Source: Syntrophomonadaceae bacterium (GTDB taxonomy: Bacteria > Bacillota > Dethiobacteria > DTU022). Taken from it: a stretch of DNA of 38,299 bases. Below the pieces are notes generated by a model that saw only the letters and a program-made list of their open reading frames with translations, was not told where the DNA came from and searched no databases. Shown one piece after another: positions 8,755 through 17,466 of this stretch. The stretch spans positions 1 to 38,299 of the forward strand of contig PWFM01000039.1 of NCBI GenBank assembly GCA_003553895.1, read 5' to 3'. Made by a program: the position numbers and the translations under genes. Position 1 is the first letter of the stretch; every line of letters starts with the position of its first letter.

Positions 8755-9540
8755 GTGGACCGGAACCGAACCGCGCCGGTGGAAATCATTAGAATCCGCC
8801 AGGGGGAGCATGAAAAAGTAGATGACCTGGTAACGATTGAAGCGCCGGTTACTATCTACCTGAATGGCGCTGAACTGGTTACCCTTCTCTGCACACCGGA
8901 AAAACTGGAGTTCCTGGCCCTCGGCTTCCTGCGTTCCGAAGGGCTCCTTTCCGAAATGGCGGACCTGGAATCGATCCGGGTCAGGGAAGAAGAAGGCCTG
9001 ATTGAGGTTGATTTGAAAAAAGGGGCCGGTCTTGCTGAAAAGCTCTATGGCAAAAGGACTGTGACTTCAGGCTGCGGCAAGGGCACGGTTTTCTTCAACG
9101 CCCTTGATTCCCTGCGCAGCAACCCCCTGACCGGAAAACTGCAGGTCAGCGCCGAAACAGCAATCGGATTGATGAGCTCTTTGCAGGAAAAAGCGGAATT
9201 GTATAAAGCTACCGGCGGGGTCCACAGCGCCGCTTTGGCCGACCAGGATCAGATCCTCTATTTTTGCGAAGATATCGGCCGCCACAATGCCATCGATAAA
9301 ATAGTGGGCCAGTGCCTGCGGGAAGGCATATCTACCGAAGATAAAATTATCGTCTCCAGCGGACGCCTCAGTTCGGAAATCCTGCTCAAATCGGCCAAGT
9401 TGAAAATTCAACTGCTCATCTCCCGGGCAGCGCCCACTTCGCTGTGCTTAGAACTGGCCCGAAACTTAAACATCACCCTGATCGGCTTTGCCCGGGGCAA
9501 ACGCTTAAACATCTATACCCACAGCTGGAGAATACTCTAG
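8755..9540 (+). CDS. fdhD: FdhD, sulfurtransferase required for formate dehydrogenase maturation
   Basis: VTSGCGKGTVFF, ATGGVHSAALA, CEDIGRHNAIDKIVG, SSGRLSSEILLKSAKLKIQLLISRAAPTSL. Confidence 0.94.
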   Translation: MDRNRTAPVEIIRIRQGEHEKVDDLVTIEAPVTIYLNGAELVTLLCTPEKLEFLALGFLRSEGLLSEMADLESIRVREEEGLIEVDLKKGAGLAEKLYGKRTVTSGCGKGTVFFNALDSLRSNPLTGKLQVSAETAIGLMSSLQEKAELYKATGGVHSAALADQDQILYFCEDIGRHNAIDKIVGQCLREGISTEDKIIVSSGRLSSEILLKSAKLKIQLLISRAAPTSLCLELARNLNITLIGFARGKRLNIYTHSWRIL

Positions 9541-9546
9541 CAAAAT

Positions 9547-9613
9547 TGGAATATCGGGGACGGTTCTAATTATTCCAGGGTGGGATGGAATATCGGGGAC
9601 GGTTCTAATTATT
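9547..9613. repeat. 28-bp perfect direct repeat TGGAATATCGGGGACGGTTCTAATTATT (copies at 9547-9574 and 9586-9613)
   Basis: Two identical 28-mers separated by 11 nt (ccagggtggga), between fdhD and the next gene. Confidence 0.9.
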
Positions 9614-9633
9614 TTGAACGAGGAGGAAAGCCA

Positions 9634-10605
9634 GTGAAAAAAGTGTATGTGACCCGTAGAATACCCCAGAAAGCGTTGGATTTAATTGAAGCGGAGTGCC
9701 GGCTGGAAGTCAATCCCCACGACCGGGTTCTGAGCAGCGAAGAGCTGGCCGCAGCGGTCGGCGATGCCGAGGGCCTGTTGTGCCTGTTGACCGATCATAT
9801 TGACGCAAGCCTGCTCGATCAAGCGCCCCGGCTTAAAGTTGTCGCCAACTGCGCCGTCGGCTATGACAATATTGATGTCCAGGCCTGCACGGAAAGAAAG
9901 GTGGCAGTTTCCAATACCCCTGGTGTGCTGACAGAAACCACGGCCGATATGGCCTGGGCCCTGCTAATGGCCGCGGCGAGGCGGGTGGTCGAGGCTGATC
10001 GCTATGTCCGGGAAGGAAAGTTTAAGGCCTGGGAGCCAATGCTTTTTCTGGGCGAGGAAGTTAACAACAAGGTGCTTGGTCTGGTGGGGATGGGCCGGAT
10101 CGCCGCTGCGATGGCCAGGCGGGCTGCCGGCTTTAATATGACGGTGTTTTATTACGATGCCACCAGGAAAAGCCCGGAAGAAGAACAAGACCTGGGCGTG
10201 GAATATCGAAACCTCGAAGATCTGCTGCAGGAAGCCGACTATATATCCCTGCATGTTCCTTTGAATGATCAGACCAGGCATATGATTGGCGAGCGGGAAT
10301 TGAAACTAATGAAGGATACTGCTTACCTGGTCAATACCTCACGGGGTCCGGTAATCGATGAGGCAGCGCTGGTCCGGGCTTTAAAGAACAATAAGCCGGC
10401 CGGGGCGGCCCTGGATGTTTATGAACACGAACCTGAACTGGCCCCGGGTTTGGCCGAACTGGAAAATGTAACCCTGGCTCCCCATATTGCCAGCGCCACC
10501 GTGCAAACCAGGACCAGGATGGCGGTTATGGCCGCAGAGAACCTGCTGGCCGGTTTAAAAGGGGAGAAGATGCCCAATCTTGTCAACAAGGAACTGGAAC
10601 TATAA
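9634..10605 (+). CDS. D-isomer-specific 2-hydroxyacid dehydrogenase (glyoxylate/hydroxypyruvate reductase-like)
   Basis: VVANCAVGYDNIDV, GLVGMGRIAAAMARRAAGF, LVNTSRGPVIDEAAL, APHIASAT. GTG start 9634 after aggaggaaag; the upstream ORF extension is the repeat element. Confidence 0.93.
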   Translation: MKKVYVTRRIPQKALDLIEAECRLEVNPHDRVLSSEELAAAVGDAEGLLCLLTDHIDASLLDQAPRLKVVANCAVGYDNIDVQACTERKVAVSNTPGVLTETTADMAWALLMAAARRVVEADRYVREGKFKAWEPMLFLGEEVNNKVLGLVGMGRIAAAMARRAAGFNMTVFYYDATRKSPEEEQDLGVEYRNLEDLLQEADYISLHVPLNDQTRHMIGERELKLMKDTAYLVNTSRGPVIDEAALVRALKNNKPAGAALDVYEHEPELAPGLAELENVTLAPHIASATVQTRTRMAVMAAENLLAGLKGEKMPNLVNKELEL

Positions 10606-10622
10606 CAGGTGACCGGGTAAAT

Positions 10623-11516
10623 TTACTTTTTTATTAACCCGGCAGTGGCCAACTTTCGAATCGTTTCTTTATCCCTGATCAGGTTCTCATCCATGTGCAG
10701 TTTTTTGGCATGGACGTTAACCTCGTCAAGATAGAAACCGGTCCGGTACTCGACCTCTTCCTTAAGTGTTCGCTGGACTTCGTGGAGCAGTTTATCAAGC
10801 CGCAACTCCGGTAAACGGGCCAGGTCGATAGCCAGTTCTATCTCTAAAACCACCCTGGATCTCCCGTTTTCCAGATCAAGGGAGAGTACTTTATAAATGC
10901 CGGGGAGTTCTGAAATCAGGTGCCGGGCCAGATCGGTAATGACATGCTCGGCAATGTAAAAATTACCCAGGTTGCTAAAAATCGGCCTGATTACGGAACG
11001 TTCCGGGGGGACATCACCTGTTTTGGCGGAAGGAAGGTTGAAAAAAGAACGGACCGGATCGATAATATAACCGGGGAATTCTTTTTTGATGGCAAATGTA
11101 GGCAGCGGTATGACATGGCGGTTATCCCTGGCTCTTATGGCCATGGCTTTTTTAATTGAATCTCTATCTGATACTTCCTCGATGTTGTAGATGAAAGTTG
11201 GCCTGGGCAGGCCCAGGTTTTCGGCAATTACTTCGGACATCCGCCTGGAAGTGCCCAGAATCAAGATTTTTGGGGGTTTGATTTCTTCAATTTTTTCCCT
11301 TACCTGCCGGGCATGTTCAGGATCTTTAAACACAGCCCGTTTTATAGCTCCATAGCGGGTGCTTTCCCTTTTTGCCGAACGTCCGGCCAGGTTGTGATGG
11401 CCCTTAATCAACAAGCCGTCGTCCACAATATATTCTATATCATGCTTCTTCGCCAGCAGCGGGGCATGATGGCTTTTTCCGGTTCCACTATGTCCGATTA
11501 AAGCGTATACTTCCAT
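10623..11516 (-). CDS. P-loop NTPase/kinase-like domain fused to a C-terminal Asp23/Gls24-like domain
   Basis: MEVYALIGHSGTGKSHHAPLLAKK (Walker A). C-terminal half SNLGNFYIAEHVITDLARHLISELPGIYKV...LLHEVQRTLKEEVEYRTGFYLDEVNVHAKKL resembles Asp23/Gls24. Confidence 0.7.
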   Translation of the reverse strand: MEVYALIGHSGTGKSHHAPLLAKKHDIEYIVDDGLLIKGHHNLAGRSAKRESTRYGAIKRAVFKDPEHARQVREKIEEIKPPKILILGTSRRMSEVIAENLGLPRPTFIYNIEEVSDRDSIKKAMAIRARDNRHVIPLPTFAIKKEFPGYIIDPVRSFFNLPSAKTGDVPPERSVIRPIFSNLGNFYIAEHVITDLARHLISELPGIYKVLSLDLENGRSRVVLEIELAIDLARLPELRLDKLLHEVQRTLKEEVEYRTGFYLDEVNVHAKKLHMDENLIRDKETIRKLATAGLIKK

Positions 11517-11741
11517 AAAGGACCCTTTCAGGGCTGATAATTTAGCAGACTTTGTTTGCTGCTACTTGCGCCGCTTTTAAAAACTGTTTATTATTATAAC
11601 ATATAAATACCAGATCTTCAGGCGGGACCCCGGCCTCCCGGTTTTATTTGTCGAAGAGCTCCAGTGTTAGTCCCATCAAACCAGGGGTCCGGTAAACCTG
11701 TCAATATAAACTACAGACATAAAGATTAAGGAGAAAAGGCC

Positions 11742-13022
11742 ATGATCATCATAACCTCACCCCGGGAAAAACTGGCAGGAGAGCTAACGATACCGGGTGA
11801 CAAGTCGATCACGCACCGGGCGATCATGCTTGGCGCCCTGGCCCGTGGAGTGACCGAGATCAGGGGGTTTCTCGACGCCGAGGACTGCTGGTCTACGGTG
11901 AACTGCCTGAGGGCCCTGGGAGTGAAGATTACTTTAAAAGGCAGGCGCCTACTGGTCGAAGGGCGTAACAAAAAACTGACCGAACCGGCCGGTAAACTAG
12001 ATGCCGGCAATTCCGGCACGACGGCCCGTCTCCTTTTGGGAATCCTGGCCGGACAGGATTTCCGGGCCACACTTTCCGGAGACCGCTCTTTACAGCAAAG
12101 GCCGATGAAAAGAATAATTGATCCGCTCCGGCAGATGGGTGCTGATTTTGAAGATAACGAAGGAACCCTGCCTATATCGATCAGGGGCGGAAAGCTGCAG
12201 CCAATCAGCTTTAAATCACCCCGGGCCAGCGCCCAGGTCAAATCGGCTGTTCTGCTGGCCGGGCTTTTTGCCGACGGGGCGACAGTTGTCGAAGAACCAT
12301 CCCGGAGCCGGAACCACACCGAGCTGATGCTTTCTCGATTCGGAGCCGGGATCAGGGTTGACGACAACCGGATTACCTTGCAGGGCAGGACTGTTTTAAA
12401 AGGCGGCCCGGTCCGGATCCCGGGTGATATCTCAGCCGCCGCTTTTTTAATGGTCGCCGCGGCGATTACCCCTGGTTCGGAGCTGCTGCTTAAAGATGTG
12501 GGTGTTAATCCGACCAGGAGCGGTGTTATCGATGTTCTGCTTGAGATGGGCGCCTCGCTGGAGCTGCAGCAAGAAAAAACCTGGGGCCGGGAACCGGTCG
12601 CTGATATTATGGTTAAAGGCAATACCGGTTTAAAAGGAGTTAAAATCGGTGGCGAAATGATTCCCCGCCTGATTGATGAGATACCGGTCCTGGCCGTGGC
12701 TGCTGCTGTGGCCGAGGGAAAAACCATAATCAGCGATGCTTCGGAACTGAGAGTTAAAGAATCGGACCGGATTTCTGCTTTGGCCGGAGAGCTAAAAAAA
12801 ATGGGCGTTCGTATCGAAGAAACAGATGACGGCCTGGTTATAGAAGGCGGGGAAAAATTGCAGGGAGCCGATGTGCAAAGCTGTGGAGATCACCGTGTTG
12901 CCATGGCCCTGGCTGTAGCCGGCCTGGCGGCGGAAGGAGAAACCGCTGTTAGCGATGCCGAAGTGATTAACATCTCCTTCCCCGGTTTCATGCAGGCGCT
13001 GCGCTCCGTAATTGATAATTAA
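11742..13022 (+). CDS. aroA: 3-phosphoshikimate 1-carboxyvinyltransferase (EPSP synthase)
   Basis: GDKSITHRAIMLGALA, LDAGNSGTTARLLLGIL, RVKESDRISALAGEL, GDHRVAMALAVAGL. Confidence 0.97.
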   Translation: MIIITSPREKLAGELTIPGDKSITHRAIMLGALARGVTEIRGFLDAEDCWSTVNCLRALGVKITLKGRRLLVEGRNKKLTEPAGKLDAGNSGTTARLLLGILAGQDFRATLSGDRSLQQRPMKRIIDPLRQMGADFEDNEGTLPISIRGGKLQPISFKSPRASAQVKSAVLLAGLFADGATVVEEPSRSRNHTELMLSRFGAGIRVDDNRITLQGRTVLKGGPVRIPGDISAAAFLMVAAAITPGSELLLKDVGVNPTRSGVIDVLLEMGASLELQQEKTWGREPVADIMVKGNTGLKGVKIGGEMIPRLIDEIPVLAVAAAVAEGKTIISDASELRVKESDRISALAGELKKMGVRIEETDDGLVIEGGEKLQGADVQSCGDHRVAMALAVAGLAAEGETAVSDAEVINISFPGFMQALRSVIDN

Positions 13023-13028
13023 GCTTAA

Positions 13029-13057
13029 TTGACGCTGATGGTTACTTATGTTAATAT
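13029..13057 (+). promoter_or_regulatory. Candidate sigma-A-type promoter upstream of hisD
   Basis: TTGACG (13029-13034), 17-nt spacer, TAATAT (13052-13057). Confidence 0.55.
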
Positions 13058-13128
13058 ATGGTTGTTGTTTCCAGTAGTTAACATCCTATTACCCGTTCAT
13101 CATTACACCCAGGTTAGGAGCGCCACTG

Positions 13129-14427
13129 ATGCTACCCCTATATTCATATAAGCAGTACAAGCAGAATCGACCGGATCCTTCGCCCCTGGATTATGCTAAT
13201 GAGCGCGAACAGGTAGCCGAGATTATTGAAACAGTAAGGCGCAGCGGCGATTCGGCTCTGAAAGCATATACCCTCCGTTTTGACCAGGCCGACCTGCGGG
13301 AGTTGAAAGCAGCGGACCGGGAAATTGAGCAGGCAACAGGGGAAGTGGATCCCTTGTTGCTTGCGGCTATCCGGGAAGCGAAAGGCAATATTGAAAGGTA
13401 CCACCGCCACCAGCTGGCCCAGAACTGGTGGGAAAGCGGGCCCGGCTGGACCGCCGGTCAGCGTTATATACCCCTGCAGTCGGTCGGCGCTTATATCCCC
13501 GGCGGGACTGCCGCCTATCCTTCTTCCGTGCTCATGACTGTAGTGCCGGCGAAAGTGGCCGGGGTAAAAGAAATCTATATCTGCACTCCCCCCGACAGTT
13601 CCGGGAGGATTAATCCGCTGACCCTTGCCGCTGCCCGGGAAGCGGGGGTCTCGGCCGTGTTTAAAATAGGAGGGGCCCAGGCTGTTGCCGCCATGGCTTA
13701 CGGGACGGAAACAATTCCGGCCGCGCAAAAGATTGTCGGTCCCGGCAATATTTATGTCACCCTGGCTAAAAAAGAAGTTTTCGGCCAGGTCGGGATAGAC
13801 ATGCTGGCCGGGCCCAGCGAAATAGTGATCGTGGCCGGAGCGGAGGCCAGGGCTGATTATATTGCCGCGGACCTGCTTTCCCAGGCCGAGCACGATCCCC
13901 TGTCCCGTTCACTGCTGGTTACTCCATCGGAAAATCTGGCTGCGGAGGTAAAAAATCACCTGGCGGAACAAATAATTTCCCTGCCCAGGAGGAGAATAGC
14001 CGAGCAATCGCTAACAGAACAAGGAGCGGTTATAATGGTCCCCGGCCTGGAAGAAGCCTGGCCGGTGGTAAACGACCTCGCTCCCGAGCACCTTGAGTTG
14101 CACCTGGATGAAGCCTGGCAGTACCTGGACCGCATAACCAGCGCCGGGGCGGTCTTTATCGGCCCCTATACGCCGGAATCCCTGGGCGATTACTGGGCCG
14201 GCTCCAACCACGTTTTGCCTACTTCGCGGGCGGCGCGCTACGCCTCCGCCCTCGGGGTTGCTGACTTTATAAAAAGGTCACAGGTGATCTGCTATACTAA
14301 AGAAGCGCTGCAGGAATCGGCAAGCCGGATTGCCGCCCTGGCCCGGGCGGAGGGACTGGAAGCCCATGCCCGTTCAGTGCTGATGAGGAGGCATAAAAAT
14401 GACCCGCAGGGCCAAGATAGAACGTAA
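13129..14427 (+). CDS. hisD: Histidinol dehydrogenase
   Basis: SVGAYIPGGTAAYPSSVLMTVVPAKVAG, KIVGPGNIYVTLAK, GPSEIVIVAG, SAGAVFIGPYTPESLGDYWAGSNHVLPT. Confidence 0.97.
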   Translation: MLPLYSYKQYKQNRPDPSPLDYANEREQVAEIIETVRRSGDSALKAYTLRFDQADLRELKAADREIEQATGEVDPLLLAAIREAKGNIERYHRHQLAQNWWESGPGWTAGQRYIPLQSVGAYIPGGTAAYPSSVLMTVVPAKVAGVKEIYICTPPDSSGRINPLTLAAAREAGVSAVFKIGGAQAVAAMAYGTETIPAAQKIVGPGNIYVTLAKKEVFGQVGIDMLAGPSEIVIVAGAEARADYIAADLLSQAEHDPLSRSLLVTPSENLAAEVKNHLAEQIISLPRRRIAEQSLTEQGAVIMVPGLEEAWPVVNDLAPEHLELHLDEAWQYLDRITSAGAVFIGPYTPESLGDYWAGSNHVLPTSRAARYASALGVADFIKRSQVICYTKEALQESASRIAALARAEGLEAHARSVLMRRHKNDPQGQDRT

Positions 14428-14989
14428 AACCAGGGAAACCTCAATATTCCTGGACTTAAATATTGACGGCAGTGGCGAAGCCGATTTAAAAACGGGCCTG
14501 CCTTTCCTGGAGCACATGCTTAACCTGTGGTGCCGCCACGGTTTTTTTGACCTGGTTATCAGGGCTGAAGGAGATCTTGAGGTTGATCCCCACCACCTGG
14601 TGGAAGACCTTGGTATCTGCCTGGGCCGCAGCTGGCAGCAGGCCCTGGGAGATAAGAGGGGGATCAGGCGTTACGGTTTTACGATGACTCCTATGGATGA
14701 AGCGCTGGTAACTGCTGCCGCCGATCTTTCCGGCCGCTCCTGGCTGCATTATGATCTGAAGACGCCTCCGGGCGAAGTTGGTTCTATGGACACAGAACTT
14801 TTTGCGGTCTTCTGGCAGGCCTTTGCCGATGAAGGGCGGTTTAACCTGCACCTGGTTTTAAACCACGGCCAAAACAAGCACCATATAATTGAAGCCTCTT
14901 TCAAGGCCGCCGCCCGGGCTTTAAACGAAGCCGCCACCCTGCTTAAGGGCTACGATGAAATTTTATCCACCAAGGGTAGACTGGAATGA
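14399..14989 (+). CDS. hisB: Imidazoleglycerol-phosphate dehydratase
   Basis: TGLPFLEHMLNLWCRHGFFDL, DPHHLVEDLGICLG, NKHHIIEASFKAAARAL. Overlaps the hisD 3' end by 29 bp. Confidence 0.97.
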   Translation: MTRRAKIERKTRETSIFLDLNIDGSGEADLKTGLPFLEHMLNLWCRHGFFDLVIRAEGDLEVDPHHLVEDLGICLGRSWQQALGDKRGIRRYGFTMTPMDEALVTAAADLSGRSWLHYDLKTPPGEVGSMDTELFAVFWQAFADEGRFNLHLVLNHGQNKHHIIEASFKAAARALNEAATLLKGYDEILSTKGRLE

Positions 14990-14999
14990 GGTGACCGCT

Positions 15000-15719
15000 A
15001 TGCTGGTAATTCCCGCCATTGATTTAAGGAAAGGCCGCTGTGTCAGGCTCTACCAGGGCGATCCCGAAAGAGAAACCGTCTACGGTGATAATCCTGTGGA
15101 AGTTGCCCGCCAGTGGGAACAGCTGGGGGCAAAAATGCTGCACCTGGTCGATCTGGACGGCGCTTTTACCGGCATGTCCCAGAATGCGAAGGTGATCAGC
15201 GCGATCGGTGAAGAAGTCAGGATCCCGCTTCAGCTGGGCGGGGGGATAAGATCCCGGGAAGCGGTAGAAAAAGCAATTTCCTTCGGTATTTCCAGGGTTA
15301 TCATTGGCACTATCGGTATAGAAGAACCCGACCTGGCCCGGGAGCTGATTAAAGATTTCGGCGCAAGTATCCTGGTCGGCATTGACGCTCGGGACGGAAA
15401 GGTGGCCGTCAAAGGCTGGACCGAGTCTTCGGCGGTGGAAACCGTGGAGCTGGCCAGGCAGGTTGAGCAGTGGGGAGTGAAAGAAATAATATATACCGAT
15501 ATTAAAAAGGACGGGACCATGCAGGGTCCTTCGCTGGAGGGCTTAGAAGAAATTATTGAGAAGACCTCGCTGCAGGTGATCGTCTCAGGCGGAATATCCT
15601 CGAAAGAAGACCTGGCTTTGCTCAAACCGTTCAGCAGCCGCGTCAGGGGCGTGATCATCGGTAAAGCCCTTTACACCAATCAGCTCACTCTGCCCGATGC
15701 CATGGCCGTATTTGAATAA
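15000..15719 (+). CDS. hisA: Phosphoribosylformimino-5-aminoimidazole carboxamide ribotide isomerase
   Basis: MLVIPAIDLRKGRCVRLYQGDPERETVYGDNPVEVARQWEQLGAKMLHLVDLDGAF; IYTDIKKDGTMQGPSLEG. ATG at 15000 after gaggtg. Confidence 0.95.
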   Translation: MLVIPAIDLRKGRCVRLYQGDPERETVYGDNPVEVARQWEQLGAKMLHLVDLDGAFTGMSQNAKVISAIGEEVRIPLQLGGGIRSREAVEKAISFGISRVIIGTIGIEEPDLARELIKDFGASILVGIDARDGKVAVKGWTESSAVETVELARQVEQWGVKEIIYTDIKKDGTMQGPSLEGLEEIIEKTSLQVIVSGGISSKEDLALLKPFSSRVRGVIIGKALYTNQLTLPDAMAVFE

Positions 15720-15764
15720 ATTTTTATTAAGCAATCAAAACAATACCCGGACGGAGGTTTAAGC

Positions 15765-16154
15765 GTGGGAGATTTTAAAAGTGATCAAGAATTGCATCCC
15801 CTGGAGTTGGGAGAATTAAAATACGACCGGGACGGCCTGGTCCCGGCGGTGATCCAGGATCACCGCAATAACAGCGTCCTCATGGTCGGCTACATGGATA
15901 AAGAAGCCATCAGGCGCACTTTAGATAGTGGCAGAGTTTGCTTCTGGAGCCGCAGCCGCCGGGAGTACTGGGTCAAAGGCGAGAGTTCGGGCAACTTCTT
16001 CGAGGTAAAAAGTATACATGCCGATTGCGATGCCGATACCCTGCTGGTTAAGGTTATTCCTCTAGGGCCGGGCCTGGCCTGCCATACCGGGCGCTATTCA
16101 TGCTTTTTTAATACCCTGACCGGTTTTGATCAAGGGGAGCAAGGAAATGATTGA
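15765..16154 (+). CDS. hisI: Phosphoribosyl-AMP cyclohydrolase (HisI only, no HisE domain)
   Basis: LVPAVIQDHRNNSVLMVGYMDKEAIRRTLDSGRVCFWSRSRREYWVKGESSGN, DCDADTLLVKV, CHTGRYSCFF. Confidence 0.95.
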   Translation: MGDFKSDQELHPLELGELKYDRDGLVPAVIQDHRNNSVLMVGYMDKEAIRRTLDSGRVCFWSRSRREYWVKGESSGNFFEVKSIHADCDADTLLVKVIPLGPGLACHTGRYSCFFNTLTGFDQGEQGND

Positions 16155-16944
16155 TTACCACCTTCACACTGCGCGCTGCTGCCATGCAACCGGCGCCCTC
16201 GATCAATACGTGGCTGAGGCGGAGAAGAAAAAGCTGGCCGAAATCGGCTTTGCCGACCACTTTCCGCTGGCCCTGCTGGGCTTTGCACCCCGCAACCAGG
16301 TGACAATGAACCCCGGAGAGCTGGATGAATACATGGAGCAGGTGCATGCCCTGAAAAAGAGCTCCGGTCCGGTTAAGGTCAAGGTGGGAATAGAAGTTGA
16401 CTACCTGCCCGGGACAGAAGAAAGAGTGGCGGAACTGCTGGGCCAGTGGAATTTTGACTATGTTATCGGTTCGATCCATTTTCTTGGCGACTGGGACTTT
16501 ACCCACCCCGTATATGCTGATGATTATAAAAATAAAGATATGGCCGCCCTTTATCGCCGCTACTATGCCCTGGTGAACCGGGTTTGTGAATGCCGGCTTT
16601 TTGATATTATCGGCCACATCGACGTGGTCAAGAAGTTCGGTTACCGCCCGCAGGAGGACCTGGAGGCGATCCGGCTCGAAACGGCCCGCCTGCTCCATAA
16701 AACGGGCACCTGTCTGGAGCTTAATACCGCCGGCAGGGATGCCCCGGTGGGCGAGTTTTATCCCGACCGGCAATTCTTGGCCATGTGCCGCTCCGAGGGA
16801 GTCGAGGTCACCCTGGGCTCAGATGCCCATGCCCCGGATCAGGTGGGACGCTATTTTCCGGAAGCCATAGAACTGTTAAAAAAAACCGGATACCAGGAAC
16901 TGACCGTATTCGAGGGCCGTAAAAAAAGCAAACAACCTCTATAA
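16147..16944 (+). CDS. hisJ: Histidinol-phosphatase, PHP family
   Basis: MIDYHLHTARCCHA, EIGFADHFPL, GIEVDYLPG, SIHFLGDWDFTHP, GHIDVVKKFG, LGSDAHAPDQVGRYF. Confidence 0.92.
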   Translation: MIDYHLHTARCCHATGALDQYVAEAEKKKLAEIGFADHFPLALLGFAPRNQVTMNPGELDEYMEQVHALKKSSGPVKVKVGIEVDYLPGTEERVAELLGQWNFDYVIGSIHFLGDWDFTHPVYADDYKNKDMAALYRRYYALVNRVCECRLFDIIGHIDVVKKFGYRPQEDLEAIRLETARLLHKTGTCLELNTAGRDAPVGEFYPDRQFLAMCRSEGVEVTLGSDAHAPDQVGRYFPEAIELLKKTGYQELTVFEGRKKSKQPL

Positions 16945-16978
16945 AAGAGAGACTTTTAAGGGAAAAGGAGAGCAGGCC

Positions 16979-17464
16979 GTGCCCGATCTGTATTGTGATC
17001 GTATCGATACGCCAAAAGGCGTTTTTTTGCTTTTATTTCACCCCGGCGGCATCTACAGGATCTATTTTCCCGGCCGGGAACCGGCACAAGCTTATCCGGA
17101 GGGCAAGTTGCCCTGGAGCGGGCTGGTTGAAGATTTTAACCGGTACCTGGCCGGCGAAGTGGTGGACTGGTCGCATTATCCCCTCGATACTTCCGGCTAT
17201 CGTTCTTTTACCAGAAGGCTCCTCGATCAGGTCCGCCAGATCCCCTTTGGCCGGGTGTGCACATACCGGGAAGCCGCCGAAAAAGCCGGATCTCCCCGGG
17301 CCTGGCGGGCGGCCGGGCAGGCTTTAAAAGCCAACCGCCATCCGGTCCTGGTGCCCTGCCACCGGGTAATTGCCAGCGGAGGCAAACCGGGTGGTTTCAG
17401 CGGGCCGCCCGGCTGGAAACAGATGCTGCTGGATATTGAAGCAGGGCGGGACAGGAGGCGGTAA
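16979..17464 (+). CDS. Methylated-DNA--[protein]-cysteine S-methyltransferase
   Basis: IPFGRVCTYREAAEKAGSPRAWRAAGQALKANRHPVLVPCHRVIASGGKPGGFSGPPGWKQMLL; active-site PCHRV. Confidence 0.94.
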   Translation: MPDLYCDRIDTPKGVFLLLFHPGGIYRIYFPGREPAQAYPEGKLPWSGLVEDFNRYLAGEVVDWSHYPLDTSGYRSFTRRLLDQVRQIPFGRVCTYREAAEKAGSPRAWRAAGQALKANRHPVLVPCHRVIASGGKPGGFSGPPGWKQMLLDIEAGRDRRR

Positions 17465-17466
17465 AT

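Noticed and set aside
9580-9633. N-terminal extension MGWNIGDGSNYFERGGKP of the hydroxyacid dehydrogenase ORF
   Set aside because: It is a translation of the second repeat copy; the real start is GTG 9634 after an aggagg SD.
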